40,044 nt of DNA from Lachnospira sp. (GTDB taxonomy: Bacteria > Bacillota > Clostridia > Lachnospirales > Lachnospiraceae): the NCBI GenBank assembly GCA_015057605.1, contig SVDX01000022.1, positions 1-40,044 of the forward strand, in the 5' to 3' direction. How positions within the stretch are numbered: position 1 is the first letter of the stretch; every line of letters starts with the position of its first letter. This document shows positions 1 to 7,678 of the stretch, in pieces. Both the position numbers and the translations under genes were made by a program. The notes beneath the pieces were generated by a model, which made no database searches, was not told the origin of the DNA, and saw only the letters and a list, made by a program, of their open reading frames with translations.

Positions 1-1
1 A

Positions 2-1702
2 TTGGAAGGTAAGGCAGAAAGTGAAATCAAGGATGAAGAAGATAAGTTAGTACAGGAAATGCTTGCACATGGCAGACACAGCAATTTATCATTCTTTGCT
101 TTCACAGCCACACCAAAGGAAAAAACGCTGGAGATGTTCGGCACAAAGCAGGCAGATGGTTCATTTAGGGCATATCACATTTACAGTATGAAACAGGCGA
201 TTGAAGAAGGCTTCATTTTAGATGTGCTTCAAAACTACATGACATATAAGACTTGCTATAAGATTGTGAAGAATACACCAGACAATCCAGAAGTGCCAGC
301 CACAAAGGCAACTAAGGCGGTACAGCGTTTTGAATCGTTGCATCCGCATAATTTACAGCAGAAAACAGCAATTATCATAGAAACTTTTAGAAGTGTCACA
401 AAGAATAAGATTAACGGAAAGGGTAAAGCGATGGTTGTTACAGCCAGCCGATTACACGCTATCCGCTATTATCACGAATTTAAGCGATACTTAGAGAAAC
501 ATAATTATGATGATTTGGATATTCTGGTTGCGTTTTCTGGTGCAATCAAGGATATAGATGCAACAGGCGAAGAAGTGGAATATACAGAAGAAAAACTTAA
601 TAAGCGTGCCGATGGTACACATATTAAGGAAAATCAGTTAAAAGAAGAGTTCCATAAAGACGAATACGCTATGTTGATAGTTGCTGAAAAGTACCAGACT
701 GGATTTGATGAACCTTTGCTTCATACAATGTTTGTTGATAAGAAGTTAAAGGGCGTAAAAGCGGTGCAGACATTATCAAGACTGAATCGTACTTGTGCAG
801 GAAAGACAGATACATTTGTACTGGATTTTGTAAATACTGCGGATGAAATCAAAGAAGCGTTCCAGCCATACTACGAATGTACGGAACTGGATGAAGAAAT
901 CAATCCTAATCTGATTTATGATACCAGAAAACTTATTCGTGATTTTGGTTTGTATAATGATGAGGATATTGCTACATTCTTGAAGTTGTTTGCAAAAAAA
1001 GAAAAGCAGACCGCATCCGATTTAGGTAAACTCACAAGTTTATTTAAACCGATAATCAGTAAGTACAATGCTTTGCCAGAGGACAAGCGTTTTGATTATA
1101 AAAAGACAGTCAGAAACTTTGTTAAGTGGTATTCATACATAACACAGATTAGCAGAATGTTTGATAAGGGATTACATGAAGAATTTACATTCTGCCAGTA
1201 CCTTGTGAAACTCTTGCCTAGAGCCATAAGTAAAGATGTGGATTTGGATGATAAATTAAGACTGGAATTTTATAAACTGGAAAAGGAATTTAAGGGAAAT
1301 ATCACGCTGAATCCAACACAGGAAGATAAAACGCTGGTTAACGTGAAGAAACTGAAAACTGGTGGTACTGGCAAAGAAGAAGATGTATTGCTCGATTTGA
1401 TTATAGCAAACATTAACAGTAAATTTAGTGGCATTTTTACGGAAGCAGATAGAGTTTTGGTTGAGATTATCTATGATAAGAGTGTAAGAACTAATAAACG
1501 TTTGGCAGCATACGCAAAGAAAAACGATGAAGCGGTGTTTACACAGTCCATTTTCCCAGAAGTGTTTAAGAAAGTAGCACAGGAATGTTATATGGAATCT
1601 ATGGAGGCGTTTTCGAAGCTGTTTGAAGATAAGGTGTTCTATGTAACTGTAATGGATGCTATTTCTAGGGAAGCGTATAAGGATTTGAGGAATAGGAAGT
1701 AG
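2..1702 (+). CDS. hsdR: Type I restriction enzyme R subunit (HsdR), C-terminal part; 5' end outside window
   Basis: The ATP-dependent translocase/nuclease subunit of a type I restriction-modification complex, which works with HsdM and HsdS on unmodified foreign DNA. Only about 566 C-terminal residues are present; family members are usually about 1000 aa, so the nuclease domain and Walker A lie upstream. Visible superfamily 2 helicase motifs are TATP (residues 35-38, motif III), VVTASR (about 145-150, motif IV region), YQTGFDEP (231-238, motif V) and QTLSRLNR (256-263, motif VI with arginine finger). The remainder is the alpha-helical C-terminal region that binds the methyltransferase core. 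The TTG at position 2 is just the first possible start in the window; the frame is presumably open upstream. Followed after 63 bp by an acetyltransferase gene on the same strand. Identification is firm, subtype is not assigned. Confidence 0.93.
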   Translation: MEGKAESEIKDEEDKLVQEMLAHGRHSNLSFFAFTATPKEKTLEMFGTKQADGSFRAYHIYSMKQAIEEGFILDVLQNYMTYKTCYKIVKNTPDNPEVPATKATKAVQRFESLHPHNLQQKTAIIIETFRSVTKNKINGKGKAMVVTASRLHAIRYYHEFKRYLEKHNYDDLDILVAFSGAIKDIDATGEEVEYTEEKLNKRADGTHIKENQLKEEFHKDEYAMLIVAEKYQTGFDEPLLHTMFVDKKLKGVKAVQTLSRLNRTCAGKTDTFVLDFVNTADEIKEAFQPYYECTELDEEINPNLIYDTRKLIRDFGLYNDEDIATFLKLFAKKEKQTASDLGKLTSLFKPIISKYNALPEDKRFDYKKTVRNFVKWYSYITQISRMFDKGLHEEFTFCQYLVKLLPRAISKDVDLDDKLRLEFYKLEKEFKGNITLNPTQEDKTLVNVKKLKTGGTGKEEDVLLDLIIANINSKFSGIFTEADRVLVEIIYDKSVRTNKRLAAYAKKNDEAVFTQSIFPEVFKKVAQECYMESMEAFSKLFEDKVFYVTVMDAISREAYKDLRNRK

Positions 1703-1765
1703 ATTCCTTAGGTAGTTATGATTTGGAAAATATTATACAAAAAATAAGAGAAGGAGGATGTTGAT

Positions 1766-2866
1766 ATGGCAGGAAAGTTTTTATTAAAGAAGTTTGCAGA
1801 TATAGATTTAGGAGATTCGTTTTTTGATTCACTAAAAGCTGATTATCCAGGTAATGAAAACAGTACTGGATTTATTGAATGGTTTAATAAAAAAGCAAAT
1901 AATGGTTCTACAGCACTTGTATTTGAAGATGAGGTTGGTGTTGGTGCGTTTGTGGTGTTAAAAGATGAGTATGAAGAAATTATATTACAAGAAGGTAGAT
2001 TACCTAATATTAAGAGAATAAAAATAAGCACATTTAGAATTGCAGAAAGATTCAGAAGACAACGAATAGGAGAAGGTGCAATAGGATTGCTTTTATGGAA
2101 GTGGCAACGATCAGATAGCGAAGAGATTTATGTGACGGTATTTGATAAGCATAAAACTCTTATTTCACAGTTTGAACGATTTGGATTTAAAAATGTGGGC
2201 AAAAATCCGAATGGTGAAAATGTGCTTATAAAAAGTCGCAAAAATATCGATTTCAGTGATCCTTATAAAGCTTTTCCATTTATAAAATCAAATTTTGATT
2301 ATGCTGGATATGTTATTGTTGATGATAACTATCATGATACTATGTTTGCATATTCTGAACTTGCTAATACAACTTCTTTGCAGAGTAAAATTAGCAGTAG
2401 TGTAAGTAATGGACTTAGTAAAATTTATGTAGGTAAAGCCTCAGAAATAAAGCATAAAGTAGGAGAACCAGTGTTGGTTTATCGTAAATATACACAAGGA
2501 ACTGGAAAAAAATACAAATCTTGTATTACTTCCTATTGTGTGGTTACAGATGTTATACAAGCGAAGGCTAATGGTCGATGTTTAATGAGCTTTGAAACTT
2601 TAAAGAGTAGAATAGGTAATAAATCTGTGTTTCATGAAGCGGAATTATTGCGACAATACGATGAATTTAGGAATCTAACAATTATTGAAATGTTATATTA
2701 TGGATATTTTGGTGCGGGCAATAATGTAAATTTGAATTGGTTGGATAATAATGGATGTTGGATCACTGTAGAACAATATCCGACAGACATTCGCTTAACA
2801 GAAAAACAGTTTAGAAAAATATTAACGGAGGGAAATGTTGATGTGTCAAATGTTATTATCGATTAA
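1766..2866 (+). CDS. GNAT-family acetyltransferase with a C-terminal PUA-like/unknown domain, next to hsdR
   Basis: A 366-aa protein. Residues about 1-165 look like a GNAT acyl-CoA-dependent acetyltransferase: the stretch RIAERFRRQRIGEGAIGLLL (about 92-111) matches the R/Q-x-x-G-x-G/A acetyl-CoA loop followed by a helix, and ISQFERFGFKNVG fits the conserved C-terminal strand. Residues about 200-366 are not GNAT; the segment around VGEPVLVYRKY and the later CVVTDVIQA resembles PUA/ASCH/EVE-type beta-barrel proteins, but this is only a visual resemblance. The start has AGGAGG at about 1753-1758. It overlaps the next gene (ASCH) by 26 bp, so the two are translated together. Substrate unknown. 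Position directly behind hsdR suggests an accessory function in DNA/RNA modification or defence (inference). Confidence 0.75.
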   Translation: MAGKFLLKKFADIDLGDSFFDSLKADYPGNENSTGFIEWFNKKANNGSTALVFEDEVGVGAFVVLKDEYEEIILQEGRLPNIKRIKISTFRIAERFRRQRIGEGAIGLLLWKWQRSDSEEIYVTVFDKHKTLISQFERFGFKNVGKNPNGENVLIKSRKNIDFSDPYKAFPFIKSNFDYAGYVIVDDNYHDTMFAYSELANTTSLQSKISSSVSNGLSKIYVGKASEIKHKVGEPVLVYRKYTQGTGKKYKSCITSYCVVTDVIQAKANGRCLMSFETLKSRIGNKSVFHEAELLRQYDEFRNLTIIEMLYYGYFGAGNNVNLNWLDNNGCWITVEQYPTDIRLTEKQFRKILTEGNVDVSNVIID

Positions 2867-3221
2867 TCCTGAATATGTAGAGAGTATATTGCAAGGAACA
2901 AAACTCTACGAATATCGTAAATTTAGATGTAGAGAAGATGTTGATAGAATTGTTATATATGCGACTGCTCCGCAAAAACAAGTTGTAGCTGAAGCGGAAA
3001 TAGAATATATTGTTGAAGATGATGTATTAAGTGTTTGGCGTCAAACAAAAAATCATTCGGGTATTACATATTCTTTTTTTAGAAAGTATTATAAAGGAAA
3101 GAAAAAGGCGGTTGCATACCGTTTGAAAAATATTGTTATATATGATAAACCGTTGTCTCTTAAAGATATAGGAGTATCGTGTGCTCCACAATCATATAGG
3201 TATCTATCGATACCAGGGTAA
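2841..3221 (+). CDS. Small ASCH-domain (PUA-like) protein
   Basis: A protein of about 126 aa that is nearly all ASCH domain, a PUA-related fold thought to bind RNA or modified nucleotides. The diagnostic G-x-K-x-x-E-x-R pattern is visible as GTKLYEYR near the N-terminus, preceded by the typical MLLSINPEYVESIL strand-helix. The frame is open from ATG 2835, but the GGAGGG at 2827-2832 is only 2 bases from that codon and 8 bases from ATG 2841, so 2841 is preferred. It overlaps the 3' end of the acetyltransferase gene, implying translational coupling and a shared job. A strong hairpin follows at 3247-3301. ASCH proteins are known in varied contexts (cytidine-amide hydrolysis, predicted RNA binding); no specific activity can be assigned here. 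Confidence 0.8.
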   Translation: MCQMLLSINPEYVESILQGTKLYEYRKFRCREDVDRIVIYATAPQKQVVAEAEIEYIVEDDVLSVWRQTKNHSGITYSFFRKYYKGKKKAVAYRLKNIVIYDKPLSLKDIGVSCAPQSYRYLSIPG

Positions 3222-3246
3222 GAGGTGTTTTAGGAATCTTCCAAGG

Positions 3247-3301
3247 ACAAAATTGAGCTCAGAAACATCCGTTATATAGGAGTTTCTGAGCTCAATTTTG
3301 T
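3247..3301. terminator. Perfect 20-bp hairpin between convergent genes (bidirectional terminator)
   Basis: The arms at 3247-3266 and 3282-3301 are exact reverse complements (20 of 20) around a 15-base loop and contain the GAGCTC palindrome. It lies between the end of the ASCH gene and the end of the convergent coiled-coil gene. There is no U-tract directly at the stem; a T7 run follows about 11 bases later on the + side. Confidence 0.75.
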
Positions 3302-3309
3302 ATAGGATT

Positions 3310-4419
3310 CTATTTTTTTAGATTTTCTAATAAATGTACTTCTTTTGAAATATCATAGGAAATACCATTAATTGTACCAACTGGATTACGTTCAAGGTAG
3401 TTTATAAGTGGTAAACAAAATTGCTGTATTTGTTCAGTACATGCAGGATCTTTTGGATTTAAATTAAGTTTGTCGCATATGTAATCTATTTGTGAATTTA
3501 TAATAGCCATTTTGCTACCTTCGTTTTGTATATATTGTGCATCTGCTTGAGCTTGTAATAAAGCAGTTTCAGCTTTGATTTTTTCGGTTTCAGCTTCAGT
3601 TTTAGCTTTTTCAACAGGTGTTGTTTTCCATACCTTTATAGCATTGGATATACTGGTAATTAAGTCAGGAAAGATGGAAAAATCTATTTTTGTACTTCCG
3701 AATACAGCTTTAAGAGAACCACTTTCGATTTTTCTTATATAAATAGATTGATTTGCATTAGGAGTAGCTAAACGTTCCAGATGTTGCAAACAAGTTGCTA
3801 ATAATTTTAAATCATCTGAAAAGGAAGATATATTTAATTCAGGCTTAGATGACCTAATGTCTAACGTGAAATAAGTAGTTATCTCGTTGTCTTCGAAAGG
3901 AAACTTTTCTAATAATTCGCTTTCTATATTAACAAGCATTGTATGACTTGAATATATTTGCAGATGTACTTTCTTAAAATCATTCAATTCTGAGATTAAT
4001 TCAAAGAAAGTTGCTGAATTAGATGAACCTTTAATTTTGTTAGCAACATATGCTTCAGTTATATCCATAAGATTATTTAAACTATTGCATAATGTATTAG
4101 CAGTTTCTTTAAGTGTAGATGAAATAAAATCTGTTCGCTCAATCTCAGTAATTAATCGAGTTGTGTTGCGCATAGATGTGTTCATATTGGCAATTTGGTC
4201 TGAAAAAGCTTTTTCAAGAGCATTTAGACCGGAGATAAGAGCGTTTTTTTCAACATCTCTTTTAGCTGATTTAAGAAATGTATCGGCCAGTATATGTATT
4301 TTTTCCTGATATTGATTTATTAGACTTAAAGCAGAATTAATGTAACTATCTTCGGTGTTATAATTGTTAAGAATATTAATAAAATTTGTATAGTCATTTG
4401 TTATATCATTTAGAACCAT
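3310..4419 (-). CDS. Hypothetical coiled-coil protein, 369 aa
   Basis: No family recognised with certainty. Residues 1-220 are helical and rich in N, L, K and E. A conserved-looking core, YIRKIESGSLKAVFGSTKI (about residues 226-244), is followed by a hydrophobic stretch (FPDLITSISNAIKVW) and a charged, Ala/Glu/Lys-rich coiled coil (VEKAKTEAETEKIKAETALL, about 267-286). A strand with ESGS followed by a hydrophobic helix and long coiled coil recurs in proteins of bacterial conflict islands, but that link is from memory and unverified. The start is supported by GGAGG on the minus strand about 10 bases upstream. It is convergent with the hsdR-linked genes and apparently monocistronic. No signal peptide, so probably cytosolic or peripherally membrane associated. 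Confidence 0.7.
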   Translation of the reverse strand: MVLNDITNDYTNFINILNNYNTEDSYINSALSLINQYQEKIHILADTFLKSAKRDVEKNALISGLNALEKAFSDQIANMNTSMRNTTRLITEIERTDFISSTLKETANTLCNSLNNLMDITEAYVANKIKGSSNSATFFELISELNDFKKVHLQIYSSHTMLVNIESELLEKFPFEDNEITTYFTLDIRSSKPELNISSFSDDLKLLATCLQHLERLATPNANQSIYIRKIESGSLKAVFGSTKIDFSIFPDLITSISNAIKVWKTTPVEKAKTEAETEKIKAETALLQAQADAQYIQNEGSKMAIINSQIDYICDKLNLNPKDPACTEQIQQFCLPLINYLERNPVGTINGISYDISKEVHLLENLKK

Positions 4420-4904
4420 CAGTTTTTCCTCCGTTTGTAATTATTTTTTGAATTTGTATCTTTTTATTATATTATCATCTATTGACCTATTTAAAATGAC
4501 GTCTGTATCAGCTTGTATTATTGCTAATACTGTTTCATAAGTTTTTGAGTGTTAAAAAATTATAAAACTAATACAATAATGATTAGTATTTAATTTTCTT
4601 GAATTGTAATCTTCAACTGCTCGTTTATATTAAAAGCGAGGTATAAACATTTGCAATGTTTTCAGGGATGAAATATAATATATAATGAATTTGATTATAT
4701 TATAATAGAGATTTTTGTTATTCTCAATATAAATTATTAAATTAACATGAGTAATTGATATCGCTAAAATATCTAGTAATTGTGTTATAATGGTTAAAAA
4801 GCGTAGAGCTATGTCTTTATAGTTAGCTATTGTTAAAATGTAAATATGTGTGAAAAACTATTTTATTATAAGTGAGTTTCAAAAGAAGGGATTGATAATA
4901 TTCA
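4420..4904. other. 485-bp AT-rich intergenic region without a recognised gene
   Basis: Divergent promoter region between the coiled-coil gene (minus) and the DUF2971 gene (plus). No ORF with a ribosome binding site and no RNA gene is apparent. A small inverted repeat, ACTAAT at 4567-4572 and ATTAGT at 4582-4587, is visible. Several TATAAT-like hexamers occur, but none pairs convincingly with a -35 box. Confidence 0.6.
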
Positions 4905-5996
4905 GTGTACAAATATTTTGATAATCTAATAAGAACACTGCTTGATGTTTCAAAATCGATAGATGAAAATGCGGTATTAAGAGAGAGTAAGTCGTATATA
5001 CCAAAATATCTATATAAATATAGACCTTGTGATAAAAAAGCTTTTGATATGTTGGAACAAGAATATTTATGGTTTGATATGCCATCAACGTATACAGACC
5101 CATTTGATTCAAGAGTGCAGATTGGGTTAAGGTATGAATTACCACAAATACAAGAGTGGTTTGAAAAACATATAGGAGAATTAGTGTATTATCGACTTGA
5201 ACCTAAGGGAATGATGCAAAATAAAGGTAAACATAAACTTATAGATTATATAAATTTGCAAGAGTCATTTATTGATAAGAATGGTAAATTCAATGCAAAA
5301 TTAGCTAATAAAAAGTTGGCATTAGAAATAAAAAAGTTGTCACCAGAGGGCAAACATCAATATAAAAAAGCCCTAGCTTATTATGAAAGTGAAGAGTTTA
5401 AAGTAGATTGTAATAATATAATAGAAAAGGTTATAAGTGGGATTCAAGATTTTTTTCGTAATAGCAAAATAATGGTTTGTCTTACAAAGAGAAATGATAA
5501 TTCTAAAATGTGGGAAGAATATGCTAATAAGTTTTCTGGCTTTTGTATTGAGTATAAAATTCGAATAGATGATATGAAATCTAAAGAATGTAAAAGGTTG
5601 CTTCTAAACATGTTTCCTGTAAAATATTATAAAAGAATTCCGAGGATAAAATTGTTGCCATTTATAATTAGAGATTATCAAAAGACATTTTATTCGAGGG
5701 AATATGACATAAAGGAAGAAGTAGTAAAACTTTATAAACAAATGCTTTGCAAACGCAATGAATATGCATGTGAAGAAGAGTGGCGTATTATTTTAAATGA
5801 AACGAAAGCACGCAAGGTAGATTTCCCATACATATCTGCAGTGTATGCAGGAATGAGAATATCTGAGAAAAATTTGAAACGGTTAAAAGCAATATGTCGT
5901 AGAAAAAATATTAGATTATATAAGCAAAGATTAGATAGAATGTCAAATAAGTATGTGTTTGATGAATTAGATGTGAAATTTGATAAAAAGTGCTAA
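4905..5996 (+). CDS. DUF2971 family protein
   Basis: A 363-aa protein with the DUF2971 signature: KYLYKYRP near residue 36, then LWFDMPSTYTDPFDSRV (the usual 'lwfs-p-fnDPfd' element), MVCLTKRNDNSKMWEEYA with GFCIEYK (the 'mW-hYa--hkGfcieY' element) and CEEEWRI towards the end, followed by an AVYAGMRIS strand. The biochemical role of DUF2971 is not established; members are frequent in mobile and defence-rich regions. The GTG start at 4905 is preferred because the frame has a stop just upstream (4893) and AAGAAGGG sits at 4883-4890, although the 14-base spacing is long. It has an independent transcription unit, ending at a hairpin shared with the convergent XRE gene. Confidence 0.85.
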   Translation: MYKYFDNLIRTLLDVSKSIDENAVLRESKSYIPKYLYKYRPCDKKAFDMLEQEYLWFDMPSTYTDPFDSRVQIGLRYELPQIQEWFEKHIGELVYYRLEPKGMMQNKGKHKLIDYINLQESFIDKNGKFNAKLANKKLALEIKKLSPEGKHQYKKALAYYESEEFKVDCNNIIEKVISGIQDFFRNSKIMVCLTKRNDNSKMWEEYANKFSGFCIEYKIRIDDMKSKECKRLLLNMFPVKYYKRIPRIKLLPFIIRDYQKTFYSREYDIKEEVVKLYKQMLCKRNEYACEEEWRIILNETKARKVDFPYISAVYAGMRISEKNLKRLKAICRRKNIRLYKQRLDRMSNKYVFDELDVKFDKKC

Positions 5997-6005
5997 AAAA
6001 ACCCT

Positions 6006-6038
6006 AATGGCAGATAATCAACTAGATTATCTGCCATT
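6006..6038. terminator. 14-bp hairpin terminator between convergent genes
   Basis: Arms 6006-6019 and 6025-6038 are perfectly complementary with a 5-base loop. On the minus strand the stem is followed by AGGG and then a run of T (the A-run at 5995-6001), a classical terminator for the XRE gene. It probably also stops the DUF2971 transcript. Confidence 0.85.
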
Positions 6039-6046
6039 CTATATTA

Positions 6047-6394
6047 TTACTTAATCTTATCAACCTCCATAAAATACGCCAACAAACGTTTCTTTGCTTT
6101 ATCATCTGCATTTTTAAAAGTACTAATAAACTGAAATAACTCTGGCTCGCTCTCTGCTTTAATCAGATAACTGTCGGGATTTGGATTGTCACTCTCATTA
6201 ATAAGATAAGCAACAGATGTACCAAGAACTTCAGCCATAATTTGAATAACATGGATAGATGGAGTTCTTTCAGCAGATTCATATCTTAAATAAGCAGGCT
6301 GCGATATCTGCATTCGCTTAGCAGTTTCTTGTTTGCTAAGACCAAGTTTTTCTCTACAAGCAATTAGTCGGTTACGATTTAGGTGTGCATTCAT
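6047..6394 (-). CDS. XRE-family transcriptional regulator
   Basis: A 115-aa DNA-binding protein with a lambda-Cro/XRE helix-turn-helix at about residues 9-62 (LIACREKLGLSKQETAKRMQ, then ISQPAYLRYESAERTPS, the recognition helix region). The C-terminal 45 residues are helical and possibly a dimerisation element. The frame is open to 6487, but the ATG at 6394 has GGAG 8 bases upstream and starts the conserved domain; the longer version would run through the promoter. It is divergent from the 138-aa gene at 6510, and two similar palindromes lie between them, so it most likely represses both itself and that gene. Confidence 0.88.
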   Translation of the reverse strand: MNAHLNRNRLIACREKLGLSKQETAKRMQISQPAYLRYESAERTPSIHVIQIMAEVLGTSVAYLINESDNPNPDSYLIKAESEPELFQFISTFKNADDKAKKRLLAYFMEVDKIK

Positions 6395-6428
6395 TTTATA
6401 AGCTCCAATCAAAAAAAATCTTACATAC

Positions 6429-6458
6429 ATTATAACAAATTTTTCTTGAATATACCAA
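6429..6458 (-). promoter_or_regulatory. Sigma-A promoter of the XRE gene
   Basis: On the minus strand, TTGGTA (complement of 6453-6458) and TATAAT (complement of 6429-6434) are separated by 18 bases. The -35 box overlaps the first palindromic operator, which fits autorepression. Confidence 0.65.
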
Positions 6459-6493
6459 AGGAATATTATAAAATGAAAATATACCAATGGTAT
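6452..6493. promoter_or_regulatory. Tandem operators between divergent XRE and 138-aa genes
   Basis: Two related palindromes of the form ATACC-N3-GGTAT occur: ATACCAAAGGAAT at 6452-6464 (one mismatch) and a perfect ATACCAATGGTAT at 6481-6493, 29 bp apart. The first covers the minus-strand -35 region; the second lies just upstream of the ribosome binding site of the plus-strand gene. Binding by the adjacent XRE protein is inferred. Confidence 0.65.
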
Positions 6494-6509
6494 ACAAAGG
6501 AGGATATTT

Positions 6510-6926
6510 ATGGGCTACACCACAAAATTTAAAGGTGAATATACAATAACCCCACTTCCATCCAAAGAATTAATTGAAGCAGTAAATTTGTTTTCTTCAA
6601 CAAGGCATGATGAAACGGGATGCCCAGGCATATGGTGCCAGTGGATTATCAATTCTGATGGAAAATTGTTATGGAATGGTGAAGATAAATTTTATCACTA
6701 TACGGAATGGCTACAATATCTGATAGATGAATATTTCAAACCACAAGGGTATGAATTGAATGGGAAAGTAAGTTATCGTGGAGAGCGTTTTGAGGATGTT
6801 GGAGTGATATACATAAGCGAGAATAACATTAAACAAATATATGGATGTTATGATTCGTATGAGAATGAGTTGATTATTTCTGTAACTATGGATGATGGTG
6901 GAAGGGTAATACAGGAGATATTGTGA
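6510..6926 (+). CDS. Conserved hypothetical protein (MGYTTKFKGEY type), 138 aa
   Basis: A 138-aa cytosolic protein of unknown function. The N-terminal MGYTTKFKGEYTITPLPS, a central GCPGIWCQWIINSDG and the Trp-rich KFYHYTEWLQYLI segment resemble a small family of phage and bacterial hypothetical proteins that begin with MGY(T/Y)T-F-G. No catalytic motif is visible. The ATG has AAGGAGG at about 6497-6503. It is transcribed divergently from an XRE regulator with shared operators, and the HicB-like gene follows with its ribosome binding site across this stop codon, so the two form a small operon. Confidence 0.7.
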   Translation: MGYTTKFKGEYTITPLPSKELIEAVNLFSSTRHDETGCPGIWCQWIINSDGKLLWNGEDKFYHYTEWLQYLIDEYFKPQGYELNGKVSYRGERFEDVGVIYISENNIKQIYGCYDSYENELIISVTMDDGGRVIQEIL

Positions 6927-6937
6927 GGTAAAGAATA

Positions 6938-7114
6938 GTGAGTGAACGTATTGAAATTGTAGAAGATAAAGATGAAGGTGGCTTTGTGGCTTTTTGTCCA
7001 GATTTACCGGGTTGTATTACTTGTGGCGAAACAATTGAAAGTGCAATGGCGAATGCTTTAGATGCAAAAAGGGAGTGGTTAAAAGTCGCTCTTGAAGATA
7101 AAAATAATGCATAA
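6938..7114 (+). CDS. Short HicB-like antitoxin-type protein
   Basis: A 58-aa ORF starting with GTG 6938; GAGG at 6925-6928 is 9 bases upstream and a stop lies directly upstream in frame. The sequence GGFVAFCPDLPGCITCGETI followed by ESAMANALDAKREWLKVAL is the typical HicB partial RNase-H fold (the 'G-y-a-PdlpGc-t-G-T-eEA' pattern). HicB proteins neutralise HicA mRNA interferases, but no HicA-like double-stranded RNA-binding ORF is visible on either side. The protein also lacks the C-terminal DNA-binding domain of full-length HicB. It may therefore be an orphan antitoxin or a repurposed domain. It forms an operon with the 138-aa gene. Confidence 0.75.
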   Translation: MSERIEIVEDKDEGGFVAFCPDLPGCITCGETIESAMANALDAKREWLKVALEDKNNA

Positions 7115-7146
7115 TCCCCCATTCTATGCTATAATCATATAAAAAT

Positions 7147-7154
7147 CCCCCCCC
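7147..7154 (+). repeat. Run of eight C in a 5' leader
   Basis: An uninterrupted C8 tract between a TATAAT at 7130-7135 and the ribosome binding site (GAAAGGA, about 7155-7161) of the 43-codon ORF. Such a run is conspicuous in this AT-rich sequence and could slip during replication or transcription. Confidence 0.6.
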
Positions 7155-7168
7155 GAAAGGACCCCACT

Positions 7169-7300
7169 ATGAACAACCATCTTTTCAATCATACCTTAAG
7201 ACGCAATCTTGTCAAAGCCGGCTCGAAGGCGATGGCAGGTAAGCACAAAGAATTAGAAGAACATTTTACCAAGCGAGAAAAACAAAGAGAATCGGCTTGA
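7169..7300 (+). CDS. Small basic ORF, 43 aa, unknown
   Basis: ATG 7169 is preceded by GAAAGGA at a good distance and by a TATAAT at 7130-7135 (no clear -35 box). The 43-aa product is basic and helical (LRRNLVKAGSKAMAGKHKEL, then EEHFTKREKQRESA). No homologue is recognised. It could be a genuine small protein or an accidental ORF; the ribosome binding site and codon composition favour the former moderately. Confidence 0.45.
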   Translation: MNNHLFNHTLRRNLVKAGSKAMAGKHKELEEHFTKREKQRESA

Positions 7301-7324
7301 CCTAATAATTTATTCTTTTTTTGA

Positions 7325-7664
7325 CGCAGGCTATTTGAGGCGAGTTCATTTTTAATTAATTACTTTGAACATACAGCAGTTGTTTTTACAAATATGCGCG
7401 TGCATGTGAAACGCTATGGTTTGAAGGATAAAATTATTACATACGAGGAAATGGAAAAGTCTATAAAATGGAGAAAAATCCGCATTAGAAATGGCGGATA
7501 TGTTATTCCGTACAGGGGCGGTTCTATTGCGATTTCTGTTATTGATACCATCTATATTGAAGGCGTATGACAAATATAAAGCTATAGCTATATCACTTAA
7601 GCCAATGTTTTTAGAGGCTTTGGTGATAGCGGTTGGAATAATAGGATATATATTGTGTGTGTGA
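7325..7664 (+). pseudogene. Frameshifted, truncated remnant of a membrane protein gene
   Basis: From the stop at 7322-7324 one frame is open to TGA 7568-7570 (81 codons; segments such as VHVKRYGLKDKIITYEEMEK and IRNGGYVIPYRGGSIAISVI). The reading then makes sense in another frame from about 7563 (YDKYKAIAISLKPMF and a hydrophobic helix LEALVIAVGIIGYILCV) to the stop at 7662-7664. No start codon with a ribosome binding site begins the first part. The layout, a PH-like or YcxB-like strand pattern followed by a terminal transmembrane helix, suggests the 3' end of a decayed gene with a single frameshift near 7563-7568. The family is uncertain. Confidence 0.55.
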
Positions 7665-7678
7665 ATAGGAGGTGCACT

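Noticed and set aside
6395-6487. N-terminal extension of the XRE protein
   Set aside because: This 31-codon extension would cover the promoter and operator and has no ribosome binding site; GGAG before 6394 gives a better start.
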